A DNA stretch of 8,160 bases from Candidatus Coatesiibacteriota bacterium (GTDB lineage: Bacteria > RBG-13-66-14), in the NCBI GenBank assembly GCA_014728185.1, contig WJMB01000300.1, forward strand, positions 1-8,160, read 5' to 3'. Positions 5,596 through 8,160 of the stretch are shown in pieces. A program made the position numbers and the translations under genes. Under the pieces are notes generated by a model. That model did not search any database, was not told the DNA's origin, and saw only the letters and a list, made by a program, of their open reading frames with translations. Position 1 is the first letter of the stretch. Each line of letters begins with the position of its first letter.

Positions 5596-6690
5596 ATGGA
5601 TGCCAACGGCTGGTGTGTCATTGCCGTCACCGCACTGCTCTTCGGAGGCTGCCAAACGGGAACCGAACAGGATATCGGGGGTGAAGACGCCGATCCGCAG
5701 AGCCGCCCCTGGGTTTGCCGAACCGTGGACGCGACCCCCTATGTCGGCCGCTACACCTCCCTGGCCCTCGATGCCGGGGATCACCCCCACATCGCCTACT
5801 ACAGCGTCACCTGGGGCGACCTGATGTACGCCCGCCTCGATGACGGCGGCTGGACCGTCGAAACGGCCGACGCCGAGGGCAACGTCGGCAAGTACGCCGA
5901 CCTGGCGCTGGATTCCCGCGGCGAGCCCCACATCGCCTACTACGATCACAACAGCCGCGACCTGCTTTACACCCACCGCATCGACGGCGTCTGGACCCGT
6001 GAGGTCGTCACCGGTGACGGCCAGGGGGGCTGGTTCCCCTCCATCGCCCTGACCTCGGAGGACGAGCCCCGCATCGCCTTCTACGACTTCATCAATCAGC
6101 GCCCCGAGTACGCGCTGCGCGAAGACGGAAGCTGGCGGATCGAGGTCATCGAGGATCAGATGTACCTGCAATCCAACGTCCGCCTGGCCCTCGACTCGGC
6201 CGACAATCCCCATGTCGTCTACTTCGACGGCATAAATTACTACCTGCGCTACGCCCGCTGGAACGGCGCGGCCTGGGTGGTCGAGATCGTCGACCCCACC
6301 TTCCAGGCCGGTTACTACTGCTCCCTGGCCCTGGATTCCACCGGCAACCCCCGCGTCGTCTACTCCGATGGGCGCAACCACGCCCTCAAGTACGCCGAGC
6401 GTGACATGGCGGGCTGGACCTACTCCGTCATTGATTCGCGGGTGAACCTGGGCGAAGCGACCTCGCTGGACCTGGATTTTCGGGACCGACCCCACGTGTC
6501 CTACCAGGACAAGGAGTGGGGCCGACTGATCTATGCCACCCTGGAAGACGTAGGCTGGCGGCGCGAGATCGTCGACGCCGCCGGTTGTGTAGGCCGCCAT
6601 AGCGATATCGCCCTGGACTCCTACGACCGGCCCCATATCTCCTACAACGATCACGACAACGGCGACCTCAAGTACGCCTGGTACGAGTAG
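5596..6690 (+). CDS. Lipoprotein with a seven-bladed propeller built from exact 47-residue repeats
   Basis: A 364-residue predicted lipoprotein. The hydrophobic stretch ends in LLFGGC, with Cys19 as the expected lipidated residue. The n-region (MDANGW) lacks the usual basic residues, but an in-frame TAA directly before the ATG rules out a longer start. The ribosome binding site is AAGGAG (5583-5588). The rest is a repeat with the pattern SLALDS-x-x-x-PHIAYYD...L-x-YA...W-x-x-E-x-VD. Repeats begin at residues 53, 100, 147, 194, 241, 288 and 335, always 47 apart. The conserved Trp falls at 39, 86, 133, 180, 227, 274 and 321. The last repeat stops after about 30 residues, and the N-terminal segment around Trp39 has the sequence it lacks. 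This suggests a closed seven-bladed beta-propeller in which the N-terminal strand completes the last blade. No catalytic residues (such as sialidase Asp boxes) are recognisable. A binding or surface role is inferred, and the ligand is unknown. A strong terminator follows. Confidence 0.9.
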   Translation: MDANGWCVIAVTALLFGGCQTGTEQDIGGEDADPQSRPWVCRTVDATPYVGRYTSLALDAGDHPHIAYYSVTWGDLMYARLDDGGWTVETADAEGNVGKYADLALDSRGEPHIAYYDHNSRDLLYTHRIDGVWTREVVTGDGQGGWFPSIALTSEDEPRIAFYDFINQRPEYALREDGSWRIEVIEDQMYLQSNVRLALDSADNPHVVYFDGINYYLRYARWNGAAWVVEIVDPTFQAGYYCSLALDSTGNPRVVYSDGRNHALKYAERDMAGWTYSVIDSRVNLGEATSLDLDFRDRPHVSYQDKEWGRLIYATLEDVGWRREIVDAAGCVGRHSDIALDSYDRPHISYNDHDNGDLKYAWYE

Positions 6691-6711
6691 CAACCGGACC
6701 GCACACTAACC

Positions 6712-6744
6712 CCGGGCGGGGGCCATTGCGCCCCCGCCCGGTTT
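6712..6744 (+). terminator. Intrinsic terminator of the propeller gene
   Basis: A perfect 12-bp, very GC-rich stem (6712-6723 with 6730-6741) closes a 6-base loop and is followed by TTT. The T-run is short but the stem is very strong, and it begins 21 bases after the stop codon. Confidence 0.82.
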
Positions 6745-6812
6745 CCATATCGCACCATTTGGTGGTATGGTTATGCGGTCATCAACGTGTCAACGCCTCT
6801 GGTATCGATCAC

Positions 6813-6853
6813 CGGCGCCGTCTTTGCAACCGAATCGACGCCGGGTGTATCCT
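6813..6853 (+). promoter_or_regulatory. Candidate promoter for the membrane protein and sigma factor genes
   Basis: Two readings overlap. A housekeeping-type promoter would be TTGCAA (6824-6829), 18 bases, TATCCT (6848-6853). A sigma-54-like site would be CGGCGCC-N4-TTGCA (6813-6828): it keeps GG-N10-GC but matches the seven-base TGGCACG half at only 4 bases, so it is much weaker than the palindromic arms. Either would give a leader of roughly 100 bases or more before the ATG at 6963. Confidence 0.25.
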
Positions 6854-6889
6854 AGTCAATGGATGCGCAAATACACCTACTCTTCACCG

Positions 6890-6945
6890 CCGACGGCCCG
6901 GCCGTCGGAACAAAACGCCGGCGGCGCTACATCCTACCGCCGCCG
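6890..6945 (+). repeat. Two tandem GC-rich hairpins just before the membrane protein start
   Basis: CCGACGG (6890-6896) pairs with CCGTCGG (6902-6908). CGGCGGCG (6919-6926) pairs with CGCCGCCG (6938-6945) around an 11-base loop. The second stem ends five bases before the ribosome binding site AGGAG (6950-6954), so it could affect translation. No T-run is present. GC-rich DNA produces such stems readily, so the functional claim is weak. Confidence 0.35.
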
Positions 6946-6962
6946 AGCCAGGAGCTGACAAG

Positions 6963-7337
6963 ATGGATATCACCGGAATCGTCGCCATCGTGATGGGTAT
7001 CGGCATCGGGATGCTGGCCATCTGGGTGGAGTACAAGCGTAAACGCCTGATCCACGAGGAACGAATGGAGGCGCTGCGCCAGGGCATCACCCCGCCGGAT
7101 TGGCTTGTCGACATCGAGGAAAAACGCAAAACCCCGCTGCAGCGCGCTCTGGGGCTCTTCATCGCCGGGCTGATCCTCCTAGCCATCGGCGTCTGGCTCT
7201 ACGTGGCGATGTGGTGGATGGGCCTGGGTTCCCTGGCCTTCTGGGGCGCCGGACCAGCCTTCATCGGCCTGGCCCTGGGCGGCGCGGGACTGCTCATCTA
7301 CATGATCTACAAGCGACGCAACGGACACGGCGAGTAG
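6963..7337 (+). CDS. Small three-helix membrane protein (possibly DUF6249-like)
   Basis: A 124-residue predicted inner-membrane protein. The ATG at 6963 follows AGGAG (6950-6954) by 8 bases. The frame is open further upstream, but that part has non-coding character, so this start is preferred. Predicted membrane helices are at about 4-22, 63-83 and 95-116. A charged segment between the first two (about 23-60, WVEYKRKRLIHEERMEALRQ then GITPP) is likely cytoplasmic by the positive-inside rule. The layout of an N-terminal helix, an HEERMEAL-x-x-G-x-x-PP stretch and two C-terminal helices recalls DUF6249-type proteins, which from memory often lie beside ECF sigma factor genes. That matches the downstream gene here, 105 bases away. 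It could modulate the sigma factor, but no classical anti-sigma (zinc-binding) motif is visible. It ends with basic residues (YKRRNGHGE). Confidence 0.82.
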   Translation: MDITGIVAIVMGIGIGMLAIWVEYKRKRLIHEERMEALRQGITPPDWLVDIEEKRKTPLQRALGLFIAGLILLAIGVWLYVAMWWMGLGSLAFWGAGPAFIGLALGGAGLLIYMIYKRRNGHGE

Positions 7338-7442
7338 CCAACGCTCATAATCGATAGTGGCTACAATCGCTAAATCAATAACCCCGCCCCGTTGGTCGCG
7401 CAGGCCGATCAGCGGATCCGTGGAGAGCCAGGGGACCGCATC

Positions 7443-8021
7443 TTGGAGCGCGAACGCGAATTAGAACTGGTTCAGCGCGCCGTGGACGGTGACGAGCAGG
7501 CCTTCGCCGAGCTCGTTCACGCCACCCAGGGCCTGGTCTTTACCTGCTGCCTGAAGGTCCTGCGCAACCGCGAGGCCGCCGAGGAGGCCGCCAACGAGGC
7601 TTATCTGCGCGCCTGGCGCGGTCTGGCCGGTTTCCGCGCCGAAGCCCGCTTCTCCAGTTGGATCTTTCGCATCGCCCACAACGCCGCCGTGCGCATGGCC
7701 ACACGCAAGCGGATCAAGACCGTCTCGATGGACGACGAGGAGCACGTCGGCCTGGCCAACGTCGCCCGCGAAGAGCCCCGGGCCGAACGCCGCCTCGAGG
7801 GCCGCACCGAACTCGAACTCGTCCGCGAGCTCCTCGACGAGCTGCCCGAGAACCACCGCCGGGCCATCGAGCTGGCCTACCTGGACGGCGTCAGCTACGC
7901 CGACGCCGCCGCGGCCCTGGGCTGCACCATCGGCACCGTCAAGACCTGGGTCCACCGCGGACGCAAGAAGCTGCGCGAACTCTACCTCGAGGAAACCGGC
8001 CGCCCGGCCCTCCAGCGATAA
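7443..8021 (+). CDS. ECF-type RNA polymerase sigma factor (sigma-70 family)
   Basis: This directs RNA polymerase to a specific set of promoters, probably in response to an envelope or other stress signal. The protein has only regions 2 and 4, as in ECF sigma factors. Region 2 spans about residues 20-90 (AFAELV...EEAANEAYLRAWRGLAGFR...FSSWIFRIAHNAA). After a linker, region 4 lies at about 130-181 (ELPENHRRAIELAYLDGVSY...GTVKTWVHRGRKKLRELY), with the helix-turn-helix at about 151-178. No ATG fits. I chose the TTG at 7443 because GGGGA (7431-7435) lies 7 bases upstream and the protein then begins close to the family's usual N-terminus, giving 192 residues. The TTG at 7392 would add 17 residues without a ribosome binding site. 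No anti-sigma gene is seen before the window ends. Adjacent cysteines lie in region 2 (TCCLKVL, about 34-40). Confidence 0.92.
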   Translation: MERERELELVQRAVDGDEQAFAELVHATQGLVFTCCLKVLRNREAAEEAANEAYLRAWRGLAGFRAEARFSSWIFRIAHNAAVRMATRKRIKTVSMDDEEHVGLANVAREEPRAERRLEGRTELELVRELLDELPENHRRAIELAYLDGVSYADAAAALGCTIGTVKTWVHRGRKKLRELYLEETGRPALQR

Positions 8022-8082
8022 ACCAAGCGCGATCACCGACGCCCCCGTACCCCATGGCAACCCACCGGCGTGAGGACCACGA

Positions 8083-8160
8083 GGCGTTGGCACGTTTCTT
8101 GCGGAGTCCCGCGTCCCTCTCCACCAGACCGCCGCCCGCCCTGCTGCAAGAAACGTGCCA
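8083..8160. promoter_or_regulatory. Palindromic element, copy 2: sigma-54-like sequences facing each other, cut by the window edge
   Basis: The left arm (8083-8103) matches the copy 1 arm at 20 of 21 bases, including TGGCACGTTTCTTGC (8088-8102). The inverted right arm GCAAGAAACGTGCCA (8146-8160) matches all 15 visible bases and may continue outside the window. The spacer is 43 bases (8103-8145) and shows no clear similarity to that of copy 1. Predicted starts are near 8114 (rightward, out of the window) and 8134 (leftward, antisense into the sigma factor gene). It begins about 60 bases after the sigma factor stop, and no other terminator is seen there. Confidence 0.55.

Noticed and set aside
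5581..6693. Minus-strand open frame (370 codons) opposite the propeller gene
   Set aside because: The repeats on the opposite strand only mirror the 47-residue repeats. The plus strand has the signal peptide, ribosome binding site, terminator and propeller pattern.
7461..8093. Minus-strand open frame (210 codons) opposite the sigma factor
   Set aside because: It is a shadow of the ECF sigma factor gene, with no ribosome binding site or recognisable domain. It could still be traversed by antisense RNA.

Overview
The window looks like chromosomal DNA from a GC-rich, Gram-negative-type bacterium. Two proteins carry lipoprotein signal peptides, the GC-rich genes use G/C at third codon positions, and the RecA and RluD-type proteins are bacterial. 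I cannot name the lineage. The predicted extracytoplasmic propeller lipoproteins and the odd mix of neighbours would suit an uncultivated phylum, but that is a guess.

Layout, left to right: an RluA/RluD-type pseudouridine synthase on the minus strand (61-1026); a divergent 79-residue small protein (1125-1364); a minus-strand NHL-repeat lipoprotein (1372-2592) that converges on it; a 364-bp divergent intergenic region (2593-2956) with nested perfect inverted repeats; recA (2957-4024) with a clear intrinsic terminator; about 1.5 kb of lower-GC DNA with no convincing gene but several hairpins (4081-5595); a propeller lipoprotein made of exact 47-residue repeats (5596-6690) with its own terminator; and a small three-helix membrane protein (6963-7337) followed by an ECF-type sigma factor (7443-8021). 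Most genes appear to be separate transcription units. The membrane protein and the sigma factor may form a pair.

The most unusual signal is a repeated palindromic element. Its arm contains TGGCACGTTTCTTGC, an exact match to the sigma-54 (RpoN) -24/-12 consensus TGGCACG-N4-TTGC. One element lies at 2696-2775, between the NHL lipoprotein and recA. A second begins at about 8083, just after the ECF sigma gene, and runs to the window edge. In both, the arms are inverted, so two sigma-54-like promoters would face each other across a spacer of about 40 bp. The arms are conserved between copies (20 of 21 bases on the left side) and the spacers are not. The first copy sits inside a second, nearly concentric 16-bp inverted repeat. 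This may be a face-to-face promoter switch, a dispersed palindromic repeat, or both.

Second in interest is the 1.5-kb gene-free stretch after recA. It holds a possible three-way-junction RNA just before a strong ribosome binding site and an 8-codon reading frame, plus two further strong hairpins. Third is the propeller at 5596-6690: seven tryptophans at exactly 47-residue intervals, with the N-terminal strand supplying the part missing from the last repeat.
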